Under the pieces are notes generated by a model. The model did not search any database. It saw only the letters and a program-made list of their open reading frames with translations, and was not told the DNA's origin. Positions 1 to 8,124 of a DNA stretch of 37,768 nt are shown piece by piece. The stretch is from NCBI RefSeq assembly GCF_004682045.1, contig NZ_QUZT01000064.1, positions 1 through 37,768 of the forward strand, read 5' to 3'. Position 1 is the first letter of the stretch. Every line of letters starts with the position of its first letter. The position numbers and the translations under genes are program-made. Origin of the DNA: Pseudomonas nabeulensis. GTDB lineage: Bacteria > Pseudomonadota > Gammaproteobacteria > Pseudomonadales > Pseudomonadaceae.

Positions 1-8
1 CTAAGTCG

Positions 9-26
9 CCGTTACCTAAATAACGG
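9..26. repeat. Small inverted repeat
   Basis: CCGTTA, a 6-base loop CCTAAA, then TAACGG: a perfect 6-bp dyad at the left edge. No T-run follows on either strand, so it is not a clear terminator. The gene it belongs to, if any, lies outside the window. Confidence 0.4.
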
Positions 27-44
27 ATATGTACACCGACAGAC

Positions 45-89
45 CGCTATCGGGGGCAAGTCGAATCGTCGCACCGCCTCTCCCACATT
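45..89. repeat. REP-like element (divergent copy)
   Basis: Read on the minus strand it begins TGTGGGAGAGGCGG and ends CTTGCCCCCGATAGCG. These are the same two ends as the copy at 131-160, but the middle is different and longer. The two copies lie in the same orientation about 40 bp apart, downstream of the EIIC-EAL gene stop. Such paired repetitive extragenic palindromes are common in fluorescens-group genomes. Confidence 0.7.
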
Positions 90-130
90 GGAGCAGTGTA
101 CATTCGGTCAGACCTGCTCGCCTGACACAC

Positions 131-160
131 CGCCATCGGGGGCAAGCCCCCTCCCACATT
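131..160. repeat. REP element
   Basis: The minus strand reads TGTGGGAGGGGGCTTGCC followed by CCCGATGGCG. The core GGGGGC-AA-GCCCCC (138-151) is a perfect dyad. This is the typical fluorescens-group REP sequence. It sits 17 bp past the stop of the EIIC-EAL gene and may act as an mRNA 3' end or stabiliser. Confidence 0.85.
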
Positions 161-176
161 TTGATCCTCTACATGT

Positions 177-2252
177 CTAAGCGTCAGCCAGCGCCGCCCG
201 CTCGCGAACAAACCCTTCCAACTGATCACCCGGCAGTGCCTTGCTGAAATACCAACCCTGGATAAACAACTCGGCGCCGGTTTTCAGGAAAGCCAACTGC
301 TCGGCCGTCTCCACCCCTTCCACCACCACCCCCAGGTTGAGCGCCTCACAAAAACGCAGCATACCGGTCAATACCTGCGCGCCCTTCGGGTCGTGTTGGG
401 CCACCACAAAGCTGCGATCAATCTTGATGAAATCCACCGGAAACTGGTGCAGGTAGCTCAACGCCGAAAAACCGGTGCCGAAGTCATCGATATACACTTT
501 GGCCCCCATGGCTTGCAGCTTCTGGATGGTCTGGCGCGTGGCGTGGATATCACCGACCAACGCATCTTCGGTGATTTCCACCGACACCTGCCCATGGGCC
601 TGGGCCAGAATTTCCACCAGCCGTTCACCATAGGCAGCATCGGTCAGGGTGGCGCTGGAAATATTGATGGTCATCGGCAACGCAAAGCCAAGCTTCTGCC
701 ATTTCTGGTACTGGCGAACGGCCTGTGAAGCCACCCACACGTCTACATCCGGCATCAGCCGTGCCTGGGCCAGCCATTGCAGGAACTCCCACGGCGAATG
801 TACGACGCCCTGGGCGTCACGGGCGCGCATCAAGGCTTCGCACCCCGTGCACAGGCCGGTGCGGGTCGAGACTTGCGGCTGGAATTCCAGGTAGAACTCA
901 TAGTCACTGATTTGCTGGATACGGCTCAGTTCGCTGGCCTGACGCGCCGAGGACGTGTGGGACGCCAGCACCGGATCGGGTTCACGCAGCCGGCCCTTTT
1001 CTTCGAGACCACGAAAGGTCATGTCCAGGGACTTGAGGTACACCGTGCCACCTTCGGCCGGCTGGCGGTGGATCGCCCGCACATACGGCGCGTACACCAA
1101 CGTCCCCAGGCACAGCAGAGCGATCTGCAAGGCCACTGCCGCAATATCGCCGTGAGTACTCAGGTAGGCATTGAGTAACACCGGCGCGGTGAAGGGCACG
1201 CTGGCGACCGCCGGGGACACCCAACCCAACTGGACCACCGTCAACGCCACCAGGGTGTTCAAGGCCGGCACTATCAGAAAGGGGATGAACAGGCGCGGGT
1301 TGAGGATGATCGGCAAGCCAAACAACAGCACCTCACTGACGTTGAATAGGGAAAGAGGCAGGCTGGCCATCGCTAACAGGCGCATGGAGCGGCTTTTGGA
1401 GAACAGCAGGATCGCCACCAGCAGGCACAGCGCGCCGCCCGAACCGCCGATAAACGCAAAGCTGCCCAGCAAACCGCTGTTCAACACGTATTTGATCGGC
1501 TCACCGGCGGCCAACGCGGCACTGTTCAACACCACTGCCTGGTCCAGCACATCGAACAGGGGCTGCATGGCATAGACACCATGGATGCCGAAAAACCAAA
1601 GCAGCGAGTTCATCAACGTGACAAACAGACCGCTGCCGTAGGGTGTTTCCAGCGCATCGAGTACCTGAGGCCCTTGAAGCTGTGCCACATAAGGCACCTG
1701 CAACAGCGCGGACAGCACCAGCACCAATGCCAGGGCGGTGATGGCCCCCGGTAACACCATATTGATGGCGCCCCTGAGGTTATGCCCCACCAGGTCCTCA
1801 TTGACCAGCCGCGTCCAGCGATAGCGGTGCAGCCAGGCGATGGCCGGTACGTTCAACAAGGGTGAGGCAATCGCAATAAACAGTACAAAGGTGGCCGACG
1901 CCCTGGGGTATTCGCGCAGGATAAACGTCGCCACCACCACATGGGCCAGGCACAGGAATGCCACCGGCAACTGCGGCAGGCGGTGCTGGATCGCGAGCAT
2001 GTAACCAATGGAAGCCGCCACCAACAGCGGAATCACCGAGCTGATCTGGTTGTGCAACCCCGAAAAAAAGCTCACCACCTGCGGGTCGAAACCCAGCACC
2101 CGAGCACATTCGGAGAGAATCAGAAAGCCAGCCGACACCAGCAGGCATGGCAGGATCCACAGCAACCCTTCGCGGATCGCACGCAATGACTCGGTACTGG
2201 CCAGGGCGGCCAGACGTTGGGTGAAGAAAAGTTTGAACAGCGTTTGCGTCAT
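177..2252 (-). CDS. Membrane EIIC-EAL c-di-GMP phosphodiesterase
   Basis: A 691-aa inner-membrane protein. Residues about 1-410 are strongly hydrophobic with many transmembrane segments and resemble the sugar-transport (EIIC) domain of phosphotransferase systems. Residues about 450-685 form an EAL domain. The catalytic signature is intact: EAL in CEALMR (about 471), the NIS asparagine, the E of EITED, DDFGTG (about 590), the K of IKIDRSF, EGVET and QGWYFS. It should therefore hydrolyse c-di-GMP. No EIIA or EIIB domain is attached, so the EIIC part may sense rather than transport a sugar; this is inference. The start is an ATG 6-8 bases after GAGGGA. It is monocistronic on the minus strand and followed by REP repeats. 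Confidence 0.88.
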   Translation of the reverse strand: MTQTLFKLFFTQRLAALASTESLRAIREGLLWILPCLLVSAGFLILSECARVLGFDPQVVSFFSGLHNQISSVIPLLVAASIGYMLAIQHRLPQLPVAFLCLAHVVVATFILREYPRASATFVLFIAIASPLLNVPAIAWLHRYRWTRLVNEDLVGHNLRGAINMVLPGAITALALVLVLSALLQVPYVAQLQGPQVLDALETPYGSGLFVTLMNSLLWFFGIHGVYAMQPLFDVLDQAVVLNSAALAAGEPIKYVLNSGLLGSFAFIGGSGGALCLLVAILLFSKSRSMRLLAMASLPLSLFNVSEVLLFGLPIILNPRLFIPFLIVPALNTLVALTVVQLGWVSPAVASVPFTAPVLLNAYLSTHGDIAAVALQIALLCLGTLVYAPYVRAIHRQPAEGGTVYLKSLDMTFRGLEEKGRLREPDPVLASHTSSARQASELSRIQQISDYEFYLEFQPQVSTRTGLCTGCEALMRARDAQGVVHSPWEFLQWLAQARLMPDVDVWVASQAVRQYQKWQKLGFALPMTINISSATLTDAAYGERLVEILAQAHGQVSVEITEDALVGDIHATRQTIQKLQAMGAKVYIDDFGTGFSALSYLHQFPVDFIKIDRSFVVAQHDPKGAQVLTGMLRFCEALNLGVVVEGVETAEQLAFLKTGAELFIQGWYFSKALPGDQLEGFVRERAALADA

Positions 2253-2374
2253 GACCCATCCCTCTGCCCATCACCCCAAACCCTGAAAGACAGGGCCGGA
2301 AACACTGGGGCTAACGCTACACGTCCTGCCACGATGAGTGAAAGCCTTTTGCCATCTACCACAGTATTTTTCAA

Positions 2375-2386
2375 CGGCGTACGCCG
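2375..2386. promoter_or_regulatory. 12-bp perfect palindrome, possible operator
   Basis: CGGCGTACGCCG reads the same on both strands and lies 123 bp upstream of the EIIC-EAL start codon in non-coding DNA. It could be an operator of a dimeric repressor. No regulator gene is adjacent, so the binding protein is unknown. Confidence 0.35.
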
Positions 2387-2474
2387 AATATCCCTAAAGA
2401 ATTTCCGATTATTTGAATTTTTGGCTTGGGTCAGTCCTCAAATCTGCTTCAATATGTAACTTCTGTGTCTTTTT

Positions 2475-2491
2475 ACGCACCGACGGTGCGT
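2475..2491 (+). promoter_or_regulatory. 7-bp hairpin upstream of small membrane protein gene
   Basis: ACGCACC, loop GAC, GGTGCGT. No T-tract follows, so it is not a rho-independent terminator. It could be an operator or a 5' leader hairpin of the gene at 2561. Confidence 0.35.
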
Positions 2492-2560
2492 TCAATCAGA
2501 GGCTTAATCGCTCAAGGAAGGTCGCCTGTGCAGGCAGCAGGTGACAGGGAGATTTTTACC

Positions 2561-2827
2561 ATGCAAGACAAGCTTTCAACGTACGTGCACCCGCTGTTGT
2601 TCAATGTATTGCTGTGGTGTTTCGGTGTAACGCTTCTGCTGCTCAGCAAGGGCGTGATCGAACGGACGTCCGATGCGTTCAGCGAACGTTCACTGGACCT
2701 CCCCCTGGTACTGATTGCTTACCTGCTATTCTTTTTGCTCACGCCGATACGCGCGTGGGTCAACCGTCGACTGCGTAAATCCGCCCGTCGCCGTGCCGCA
2801 CGCAGCGTTCCAGCGTCCAGGGCCTGA
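2561..2827 (+). CDS. Small inner-membrane protein, function unknown
   Basis: 88 aa starting MQDKLSTYVHP. I chose this ATG because ACAGGGAG lies about 10 bases upstream and the two hydrophobic segments begin just after it. Segment one is about residues 12-33 (rich in L, V, F) and segment two about 49-66. A highly basic tail follows (RRLRKSARRR), predicting an N-in/C-in hairpin in the inner membrane. I do not recognise the family. The next gene starts 24 bp downstream on the same strand, so the two probably share a transcript. Confidence 0.7.
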   Translation: MQDKLSTYVHPLLFNVLLWCFGVTLLLLSKGVIERTSDAFSERSLDLPLVLIAYLLFFLLTPIRAWVNRRLRKSARRRAARSVPASRA

Positions 2828-2851
2828 CACCACTCGACCAGGAGCCAACCC

Positions 2852-3181
2852 TTGTCCCAGCCTGGTGAAAACCACCAACTCGCGCTGGATCGATTCCTGA
2901 GCGAACACCCCGAGGTGGTCACGGAACTCGACAGCTTGAACCCACTGGCCGCCCAGGCCAAGGGCGAAACCCAGGCCCAATACCGCGCCGAGCGCTTGCA
3001 CGAGGCCTTTGAGGCGGAGGCCGAGCGCCAAGGCTTGTTTGCCTGGGAACTGACCCTCAAGCTGACCACCGACTCTATTGAAGACTTCGAAGCCCAGCGT
3101 CTTGAAGTGCACAAGGAGGTCGCCCAGATGGCGGGCCTGAGTTGGGTCGAGTATTGCCAGATTCACGACTTGCCCCGCTGA
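2852..3181 (+). CDS. DUF6388-like small cytosolic protein
   Basis: 109 aa, acidic, rich in E, A and L, with no signal peptide or membrane segment. It contains LNPLAAQAKGETQAQYRAERLHEAF-type helical sequence, which I associate with the Pseudomonas family DUF6388; I am only moderately sure of that name. The start is a TTG, chosen because GGAG sits 7 bases upstream and no ATG lies near the N-terminus. It follows the small membrane protein by 24 bp. It converges on the T6SS kinase gene with only 7 bp between the stops, leaving no room for a terminator hairpin between them. Confidence 0.7.
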   Translation: MSQPGENHQLALDRFLSEHPEVVTELDSLNPLAAQAKGETQAQYRAERLHEAFEAEAERQGLFAWELTLKLTTDSIEDFEAQRLEVHKEVAQMAGLSWVEYCQIHDLPR

Positions 3182-3188
3182 CGCCGAA

Positions 3189-4031
3189 CTACAGGAACCA
3201 CCGGCGCGCTCGCCCACCCAGCGCTTCACGCAACTCCTCGACGCACAGGCTGCGACGCTCTGGGTCGGCGGCCAAGGCAGCGCGTAGTGCAGGCCAACAC
3301 TGCCGAGGCCACTGTCGAGGGCACGGCAACGACTGATCAGGCTCGTGCTCGGCGGGACGTTTTCCTTGCGCCAGTTCGTACAGTACGCACGCCGCGCCAT
3401 ACAGATCAGTGCGCGTGGTCAAGCTCCCTCCGGCCAACAGCTCCGGGGCCGCATACGTCGGTGTCCAGGCATTCAAGCGATTGCGGTCCAGGCCCGCAAG
3501 CCCCGCTGTGCTTCGCGCCTCGGCGTGCCCCAGGCCAAAATCGAACAAACGCAACCCTTGCTCTCCCAGCATGATATTGGCCGGTTTTACATCACCGTGC
3601 AGGACCCCTTGTTGATGGCAATAGCCCAACGCATCCAGCAGTTGGCGGGCGATGGGACGCAGCTCCGGCCACGGTAGACCTTGGGGGCACTCCAGGAGTA
3701 ACCGGTCCAGGGTCATACCCTGCATCCACTCCATGGTGAAGAATGCCTTTTGCTGGGCGGTGTCGACTTCGAAAGCATACAGGCGTACCACATGCTCATG
3801 CCGCAGGCTGCGGGTCAGGGCAAATTCGCTGTACAGCAAAACGTGGGCATCGGGGGAGTCAACGAACGCCTCGCCCAACAGTTTCAGCGCGACGTAGGAA
3901 CAAGGGTCACCCAAGGCTTCATGCAACAGGTCGCGGGCGCGATACACCACACCCATGCCCCCCGTGCCCAATACCCGCTCAAGCTGATACCGCCCGGCAA
4001 GCAACTTCGGTATAGCGGCGGCCGCGCTCAT
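3189..4031 (-). CDS. stk1: T6SS-associated Ser/Thr protein kinase
   Basis: 280 aa, a Hanks-type kinase domain filling nearly the whole protein. Visible motifs are the glycine loop GTGGMG (about 20-25), the lysine of VALK (about 47), HGDVKPAN catalytic loop (about 147), DFG (about 164) and APE. The catalytic loop has HGD where most kinases have HRD, so activation-loop control may differ. There is no transmembrane segment or sensor domain after the kinase, making it shorter than PpkA-type kinases. Its start overlaps the phosphatase stop by 4 bp (ATGA). It is the last gene of the operon, as Stk1 is in P. aeruginosa HSI-II. Its likely role is phosphorylation of Fha to promote assembly; that is inferred from family knowledge. 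Confidence 0.9.
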   Translation of the reverse strand: MSAAAAIPKLLAGRYQLERVLGTGGMGVVYRARDLLHEALGDPCSYVALKLLGEAFVDSPDAHVLLYSEFALTRSLRHEHVVRLYAFEVDTAQQKAFFTMEWMQGMTLDRLLLECPQGLPWPELRPIARQLLDALGYCHQQGVLHGDVKPANIMLGEQGLRLFDFGLGHAEARSTAGLAGLDRNRLNAWTPTYAAPELLAGGSLTTRTDLYGAACVLYELAQGKRPAEHEPDQSLPCPRQWPRQCWPALRAALAADPERRSLCVEELREALGGRARRWFL

Positions 4032-4753
4032 GGCCGTACCACTACAGCGGTCAGGTCATCCTGCGCCGGCCCACGCAATACCTCGCGAATCAATCGCTCC
4101 ACCACCTGACTCGGCGTCCTCTCGGCCATGGCCTGCCCTAACTGCCCATGACTGAGGCCCTGGTACAAACCGTCGCTGCACAACAAGAACACATCACCGG
4201 GACGGACGCTGAGTTCCAACACCTCAAGGCTCAACGGCTGTTGCGCGCCAATCGCACGGGTCAATGCTCGGGCGTCTGGGTGGGCCCTGGCCTGTTCCAG
4301 GCTCAGGTGCTGCTTGTCCATCAATTGTTGCAGCAGCGAGTGGTCCCGTGACAGTTGGTACAAACGCGTCCCTCGCCACAGGTAGCACCGGCTGTCTCCC
4401 GCCCAGATACAGGCCGCACGATTGCCCTGAAGCAACAGCGCAACCACGGTACTGCCCATGATGCCTGTCCGGCCCTCGCCCGGTTGCACTGCGGTATGCC
4501 CCAGACGGCTGTCGAGCGCGCGCAGACAACGCAGGACACTGTCGATGCGCTGCTCGAAGCAACCCAGCATTGGCAACGCTGCCAAGTCGTTGACCACCCA
4601 CTGACTGGCTAGATCCCCGGCCTGATGGCCACCCATGCCATCCGCGACGGCCCAGCAACCACGTTGCGGGCAATCAAGAAAGGCATCCTCGTTGCGCGTA
4701 CGCGTCTTGCCCCGTACGGTGCGCCCGGCGCTACGCCACACCGGCGTGATCAC
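4028..4753 (-). CDS. stp1: T6SS-associated PP2C-type protein phosphatase
   Basis: 241 aa PP2C (PPM) phosphatase that would reverse threonine phosphorylation by the neighbouring kinase. Metal-binding and core motifs are all present: RNED near the N-terminus, VADGMGGH, GSTVVALLL, WAGDSRCYLW, SRDHS, LCSDGL, and the C-terminal DDLTAVVVR. No membrane segment is present, so it should be soluble. Its ATG overlaps the tssM stop by 4 bp, and its own stop overlaps the kinase start by 4 bp, indicating translational coupling. It matches Stp1 of HSI-II in position and size. Confidence 0.93.
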   Translation of the reverse strand: MITPVWRSAGRTVRGKTRTRNEDAFLDCPQRGCWAVADGMGGHQAGDLASQWVVNDLAALPMLGCFEQRIDSVLRCLRALDSRLGHTAVQPGEGRTGIMGSTVVALLLQGNRAACIWAGDSRCYLWRGTRLYQLSRDHSLLQQLMDKQHLSLEQARAHPDARALTRAIGAQQPLSLEVLELSVRPGDVFLLCSDGLYQGLSHGQLGQAMAERTPSQVVERLIREVLRGPAQDDLTAVVVRP

Positions 4754-7700
4754 AACTGCTCCGGCAAGCGGAACGAGCGCCAGGCCGCCACGTTGAACGG
4801 ACTGGGATTGCGCTGGCTGGTCAGCAGGTAGTTGGCCCGCAGCCCGGCAAGATCGGCCTTGATGATGTGCGCGTCACGGCCGCTGGCCGGTTCGCTGTGC
4901 ATCAGGTCCAACAAACGGAACCATGACCATGCCCCATTATTTTTCTCGATCCCCAATGGACGTTCTGCGCTGCGCTCCAACACCAGGCTGCTGCGATCAT
5001 CGCCGGCCTCCCGTGGCCAGTTGAAGGTCATGGGGACGACGGGCCCGTGACGGTACTCAAGCTGTTGATCGCCAATCCTCAGTGTCGCCCGGCTCGCCGC
5101 CTGGTCCAGGCTGTAGGGTGCGAGGGTGAAGCGCACCGCCCAGTCGCCCTGCTCCTCACTGAAAAAACCCTGGCGAATTACCTGGGCCTTGCCCAACTGG
5201 TCCAGCAGCGAGCGCGACATTGGGAGGCTGCGCCCATCCAGGCCGCGCAAACGATAACGTCCGCCTTCGACGCTGATGAATGAGCGTAGATAGCCCTCAT
5301 AAAAGCGCGCCATCACGCCCCGGCCTTTGAAGAATTCCTGGAAATCACCCAAGGCAACGTCACTGCCCGCATGAGCATTGAACGGATACCGTCGATGGAT
5401 CGCCTTGGCATAAAAGCCATGCACCTCGCTTTGGTAACGCTGGTTCACATAGCCATAGGCGTCGTCCAGCAAGAGGCGCCAACTGTCGTCTGCAATACTT
5501 TCGAGCCACCCGTTGAGCGGAAATGGCAAGCGCGTAGCGGTATCACGCAGATTGCCGAGCAACGGCTGCTGCCCGTCCATACGTGACTTGACCATCTTGA
5601 AGGCCGCTTGCTCAGGCGAACTCTCACGATTCAATGCAGCCAATTGCAGGTGCAATTCATCGAGCTGGCGTAACGCCTGAGTCAGTTCGACGCCTGGGTT
5701 CTGCTGATCGTCAAGCAACTGGTGCAGCGGTTCGAAGCGACGCTGCAATGCGCGCCTTGCGGAATCCGATGGCACCGGCCCTGGCAGTTTTTCGAGTATC
5801 AGACTGGATAACGCTGCGCTCTTTTCACCCACCGCCTGATCCAATGCATCAAGGCGATCCCGGGTCGTGAGCAAGCGGGTATTTTCGCGCACCTGCTGCA
5901 ACAGCTGGACCAGCCCGGACTGGGCGGACGTCAAGCTGGCAAGCCTATCGGCACTCAGGCTCAAGCTGTCGTTTTCCTGCAGGTGGACCTGGCCGAGGGC
6001 CTGGCTCCAGGCATCGGCGTATTCACTGAAATAGCGTTGCTCCAATTCCAGCATCAGCTGGCGTAGGTCCATGTCGCTCAGATCGGCGGCCTGCCCCAGT
6101 ACCCAGTTATCCTGGGCAATGGCGTTGACCAGTCGGGCCCCCTGCTTTTCGAAATACTGCACATACCTCTTGGTGTAGAACCCGGGAATAGGCGGCTCGG
6201 CGCCGGAGAATGCGCGTCCCTCGGCCAGACGCAAAGGCTCAAGGCCTTGGGCTTGTTCGCGCAACGTGCGGTAAACCACACCTGCCAGCGGCTCACCGCG
6301 CAACTCAAGCCGGGCCTGGGCAACCAGGTCGTCATTCAGCGTTGCCACGAACGGCCGTTCAAGCAGACGCACAAAATGCTCATTCAACCGCTTCTGCACC
6401 TGCGGCAAGCCGGTGTACCGCGCAGACCAATGCCCCGCCAACTGCTGGGCCAGCCAGGTACTTTCCCGGCGGTCAGGCAGGTTGAGCATCAAGTACGCAC
6501 GCAGGGTTTCCAGCAGCCGATCACGGTCGCCAAGGCTGGCACGCACCTGTTCTTCGAGCAGCGTTGCCACCTGACCCAACAACTGGCGGTGCAACACGTC
6601 TTCATACGCACCAGTCAACAACGGGCGGCTCAGCTCTCCCTGGTAGAGGCCCGCTCGTTCCACCCAGCGGGCGTCCGCCTGCGCCGGGAACACTCGCGTT
6701 GCGGCGAGCCGCCGGTCCAACAGTGGCAATAACGCCAGCACCTCGTCCGAGCCTGGCAGGCCAGGCGGCAGAGGCTTGGCCAGCTCGGCCAGTTGCTCCA
6801 GCCGCTGATGGTTGACCGTATAGCTGTGCGCCCACAGCGTGCCCATCGCCCCGATGACCAGCAGCATCGTTGTCAGCAACAGTCCTTGATGACGTCGGAT
6901 ACGCCGCAGTTGTGGCGTATGCAGCCCTGCAAGCTCCGCCTCGGGAAACACGACGCGGCTAAACAACCCCTGAACAAAATGCGCACGCCGCCCTCCGTCC
7001 GCCGCACACGTCAGATAGAAACCGCGCAAGCCATTGATCCGCTGATAGCGGTGCGCGGAAAAGGCGGACTCTACATACAGGCACAGGTTTTCACCGATGT
7101 GTGCGACCTGGCGGGGTAATTCAAGCATCTGGCCGCGACGTTCGACATTTCGCTCCTGGTGCAAACGCTGAATCAGCTCTGCACCCAATCGTTGCAGCAG
7201 GGCCTCGAACGCGGCGCGCACATGGCTGATCTCGATCCCGCGCTTGCCCGTCACCAGAGACTCACCCAACACCGCTTGCGCACTGTCGACCTGGGGTCCA
7301 TCGAAGAACTCGGTAAACCCCTTCAATCGGTCAGCCTGAGTCAGTACGAGGTAGACCGGTACGTCGGCATGCAGCGTCTGCTGGATATCCTGCAAGCGGT
7401 TATGGACGTGACGCGCATGCAAGACCAGGTCATGCTCATTCATGCTCATGAGCGCATCTATCGATAACGTCACGACGACGCCGTTGAGCGGGCGCGTTCG
7501 CCGCCTCGACTTGAGCAGGCCCAGCAACGTCGACCAACCTGCTGCGTCCACGGCGCTATCGGGTTGTTCCAGGTATCGCCCTGCCGTCTCGACCACAACC
7601 GCCTCGTCAGCGAAATACCAGTCACAGTATGACGTTGCGCCGGATGGCTGCGCGTCGCTTCGATCCAGCGGGAACGGTAACCCACCTGCAGCCAACAGCT

Positions 7701-8124
7701 GAGTCTTGCCACTGCCCTGCTGGCCGATCACCAGGTACCACGGCAATTCATTGCGCCAGCGTTCGCTGTGGTCGCCATAACGCCGGGTGCTTTTCAATGT
7801 TTGCAGCGCTTCCCTGAAGCGCCCGCGCACCTGCTTGCGTTCATCCTCCACGAAGCCTTGATGTTGCAGGCGTGCCTGGTTTTCTGGTTGATTGAGCCGC
7901 GCGACACGCCCCCCATTCACGATCACCATCGCCAGCCCCCACATCAGAAACAGGCCGCTGATCGTCACCAAGCGCTCCGGTGCCCCCTGCCAAAACCGAT
8001 GCTCATCCACCGCCAGCAACGGCCCGTAGAACCACACAAGCGCCGCACCGGCCAACACCAGTAAAAGGCTCCATACCCAGGGCTTGCACAGCACCGCGCC
8101 GACGCTCTTGAAAAAGGCCTTCAT
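4750..8124 (-). CDS. tssM: T6SS inner-membrane protein TssM (IcmF)
   Basis: 1124 aa, the usual length for TssM. Two hydrophobic segments lie at the N-terminus (about 13-32 and 43-66) and a third at about residue 425. The cytoplasmic part between them carries a Walker A motif GQQGSGKT (about residue 136). The long remainder is the periplasmic IcmF-related and DUF1215-type region that contacts TssJ. The protein spans the inner membrane and forms the T6SS trans-envelope channel with TssL and TssJ. It starts at the ATG directly abutting the tssL stop; its stop overlaps the phosphatase start. Confidence 0.96.
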   Translation of the reverse strand: MKAFFKSVGAVLCKPWVWSLLLVLAGAALVWFYGPLLAVDEHRFWQGAPERLVTISGLFLMWGLAMVIVNGGRVARLNQPENQARLQHQGFVEDERKQVRGRFREALQTLKSTRRYGDHSERWRNELPWYLVIGQQGSGKTQLLAAGGLPFPLDRSDAQPSGATSYCDWYFADEAVVVETAGRYLEQPDSAVDAAGWSTLLGLLKSRRRTRPLNGVVVTLSIDALMSMNEHDLVLHARHVHNRLQDIQQTLHADVPVYLVLTQADRLKGFTEFFDGPQVDSAQAVLGESLVTGKRGIEISHVRAAFEALLQRLGAELIQRLHQERNVERRGQMLELPRQVAHIGENLCLYVESAFSAHRYQRINGLRGFYLTCAADGGRRAHFVQGLFSRVVFPEAELAGLHTPQLRRIRRHQGLLLTTMLLVIGAMGTLWAHSYTVNHQRLEQLAELAKPLPPGLPGSDEVLALLPLLDRRLAATRVFPAQADARWVERAGLYQGELSRPLLTGAYEDVLHRQLLGQVATLLEEQVRASLGDRDRLLETLRAYLMLNLPDRRESTWLAQQLAGHWSARYTGLPQVQKRLNEHFVRLLERPFVATLNDDLVAQARLELRGEPLAGVVYRTLREQAQGLEPLRLAEGRAFSGAEPPIPGFYTKRYVQYFEKQGARLVNAIAQDNWVLGQAADLSDMDLRQLMLELEQRYFSEYADAWSQALGQVHLQENDSLSLSADRLASLTSAQSGLVQLLQQVRENTRLLTTRDRLDALDQAVGEKSAALSSLILEKLPGPVPSDSARRALQRRFEPLHQLLDDQQNPGVELTQALRQLDELHLQLAALNRESSPEQAAFKMVKSRMDGQQPLLGNLRDTATRLPFPLNGWLESIADDSWRLLLDDAYGYVNQRYQSEVHGFYAKAIHRRYPFNAHAGSDVALGDFQEFFKGRGVMARFYEGYLRSFISVEGGRYRLRGLDGRSLPMSRSLLDQLGKAQVIRQGFFSEEQGDWAVRFTLAPYSLDQAASRATLRIGDQQLEYRHGPVVPMTFNWPREAGDDRSSLVLERSAERPLGIEKNNGAWSWFRLLDLMHSEPASGRDAHIIKADLAGLRANYLLTSQRNPSPFNVAAWRSFRLPEQL

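Larger units (their letters stand above)
2253..2560. other. Divergent intergenic region (308 bp)
   Basis: Lies between the EIIC-EAL gene (minus) and the small membrane protein (plus) and should hold both promoters. I see two dyads. CGGCGTACGCCG is a perfect 12-bp palindrome at 2375-2386. ACGCACC-GAC-GGTGCGT is a 7-3-7 hairpin at 2475-2491, about 70 bases before the small gene. I could not identify a convincing -35/-10 pair on either strand. Confidence 0.5.
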
